Source of the DNA: Rhodoferax sp.
GTDB lineage: Bacteria; Pseudomonadota; Gammaproteobacteria; Burkholderiales; Burkholderiaceae_C
Direction of reading: 5' to 3'
Length of the DNA: 64,000 bases
NCBI RefSeq assembly: GCF_030646845.1
Contig: NZ_JAUSLE010000065.1
Span: 1 to 64,000 of the forward strand
Shown one piece after another: positions 63,389 to 64,000 of this stretch. The notes beneath the pieces are model-generated. The model was not told where the DNA came from and did no database searches. It worked only from the letters and a program-made list of their open reading frames with translations. The stretch's first letter is position 1. Every line of letters begins with the position of its first letter. Position numbers and translations under genes: made by a program.

Positions 63389-63670
63389 GATGTCACTTGC
63401 AATGCAACCCCCTCCCTGGGTGCCCCCACAATCCGGTTTGACCTGCACAAACAGGCAATTTGATGTCGATTGCAATGCATCTGATGTTCATTGCAATGCA
63501 GCGATAGCCCGCGAGCCCGCCTGTACAGCGGGATTGGCGCAATCCGTCTCTTTACTCCTATTCGCTCGCGCGCACAGCAGACCTGGCGGCCTGCGCATCA
63601 GTCCCTGAACGCACTATTCCTGGCGCAGCAGCGGCTTGTGGCCGGGCAGAACTGCATTGCAAATGACATG
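63389..63670. repeat. Iteron-like repeats (candidate origin)
   Basis: GATGTC-type 18-mers with consensus GATGTCRMTTGCAATGCA occur at 63389-63406, 63462-63479 and 63483-63500. The last two are 21 bases apart, i.e. two helical turns. A fourth, inverted copy (minus strand) is at 63653-63670 and differs from copy 1 at about two positions. Such clusters next to a TrfA-type initiator are typical replication origins. Confidence 0.65.
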
Positions 63671-63712
63671 TCCGCCACTTCAATGTGCAGGTCGACCTTT
63701 GCAGACGCCGCC

Positions 63713-63744
63713 GTATGCCGCTGCACGCACGTGCAGCGGCATAC
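63713..63744. terminator. Perfect 14-bp hairpin
   Basis: GTATGCCGCTGCAC and its exact reverse complement around a GCAC loop, with TGTTTC following. It may terminate the initiator transcript or act as a structural element of the origin. Confidence 0.6.
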
Positions 63745-64000
63745 TGTTTCAGTGCATCAACCGGGTCGCTCCTGCAGAGCCCGGGTGGCTGATGGGGTCC
63801 CGGGCTTTATCAGCCTTGAGCGCTCAGCAAGGAACCGCTCCCTTCTGAGGCAACGCTCCTTCTGGCCAGCTGCAGCACATTGCCTGGTCCCCGGTCTGGG
63901 TCGGGCTCGCTATCCGATGGCAACTCCTGGCGGGAGGCAAGCGCTGGCACGCACGGTTGGTCCTGTACGTCCGGATTGGACTGGCGTTGTGATTGCGCCT

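Larger units (their letters stand above)
63352..64000. other. Region downstream of the initiator: iterons, hairpin, no gene supported
   Basis: 649 bases to the window edge. It contains the iteron-like repeats and a strong hairpin (listed separately). Open frames here are short and repeat-biased, so no gene is called. Confidence 0.5.

Noticed and set aside
1..64000. CRISPR array
   Set aside because: No regularly spaced identical repeats of 23-40 bases were seen; repeats found are short palindromes, iterons or dispersed.

Overview
The window looks like a betaproteobacterial chromosome, probably Burkholderiales and close to Comamonadaceae. The coding base is GC-rich, and it carries a FimV-like pilus hub protein, a PEP-CTERM protein, a BPSL0761-type small protein and a YafJ-type amidotransferase. 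No 16S rRNA or intact tRNA lies in the window, so this placement is an inference from gene content and codon style.

Layout: (1) 1-7.0 kb is ordinary chromosome. It holds the start of a DHDPS-family gene divergent from a LysR regulator, a 24-residue membrane peptide, a class II glutamine amidotransferase, a tautomerase-MFS exporter pair, a FimV-like protein and a zinc-ribbon membrane protein. (2) At 7022-7067 there is only the 3' part of a tRNA-Phe gene (minus strand). This is the usual scar of integration into a tRNA. The intact tRNA should lie to the right, outside the window, so nearly everything from 7.07 kb onward is read as one large genomic island. (3) 7.3-19 kb carries membrane and hypothetical proteins, a compact eight-gene operon of small proteins (13989-17288) and a PEP-CTERM/HAF-repeat protein. 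(4) 19.3-29.4 kb holds an RHH protein, an AlbA_2 (Schlafen-type) protein and a complete type I Zorya operon, zorABCD. (5) 29.5-37.3 kb is a looser mosaic of single genes in both orientations: O-methyltransferase, two uracil-DNA-glycosylase-like proteins, a lipoprotein, a secreted protein and others. It is littered with short intergenic repeats and perfect palindromes. (6) 37.4-39.5 kb encodes a large tyrosine recombinase with an internal XRE-like helix-turn-helix. (7) 39.9-61.6 kb is seven same-strand defence genes. A DISARM/Druantia-like module comes first (DEAD helicase-DUF1998-nuclease fusion, SNF2 helicase, giant Eco57I-type methyltransferase, SMC-like ATPase). A reverse transcriptase-nitrilase protein follows, translationally coupled to a DUF262-HNH nuclease and a second HNH nuclease. 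(8) 61.9-64 kb holds an AlpA-like regulator, a TrfA-like replication initiator and iteron-like repeats, i.e. a plasmid/ICE-type replication module.

Taken together, the window is a chromosomal edge followed by a replicating or integrative defence island. Zorya would sense and act at the envelope through a proton-driven ZorAB motor with the ZorCD effectors. The DISARM-like module combines modification and DNA translocation. The RT-nitrilase plus two HNH proteins is the best candidate for a little-described composite defence system. A second candidate is the eight-gene small-protein operon at 14-17.3 kb, which contains tandem paralogues, a HAD-SAK-type phosphatase and a possible HEPN-like protein.
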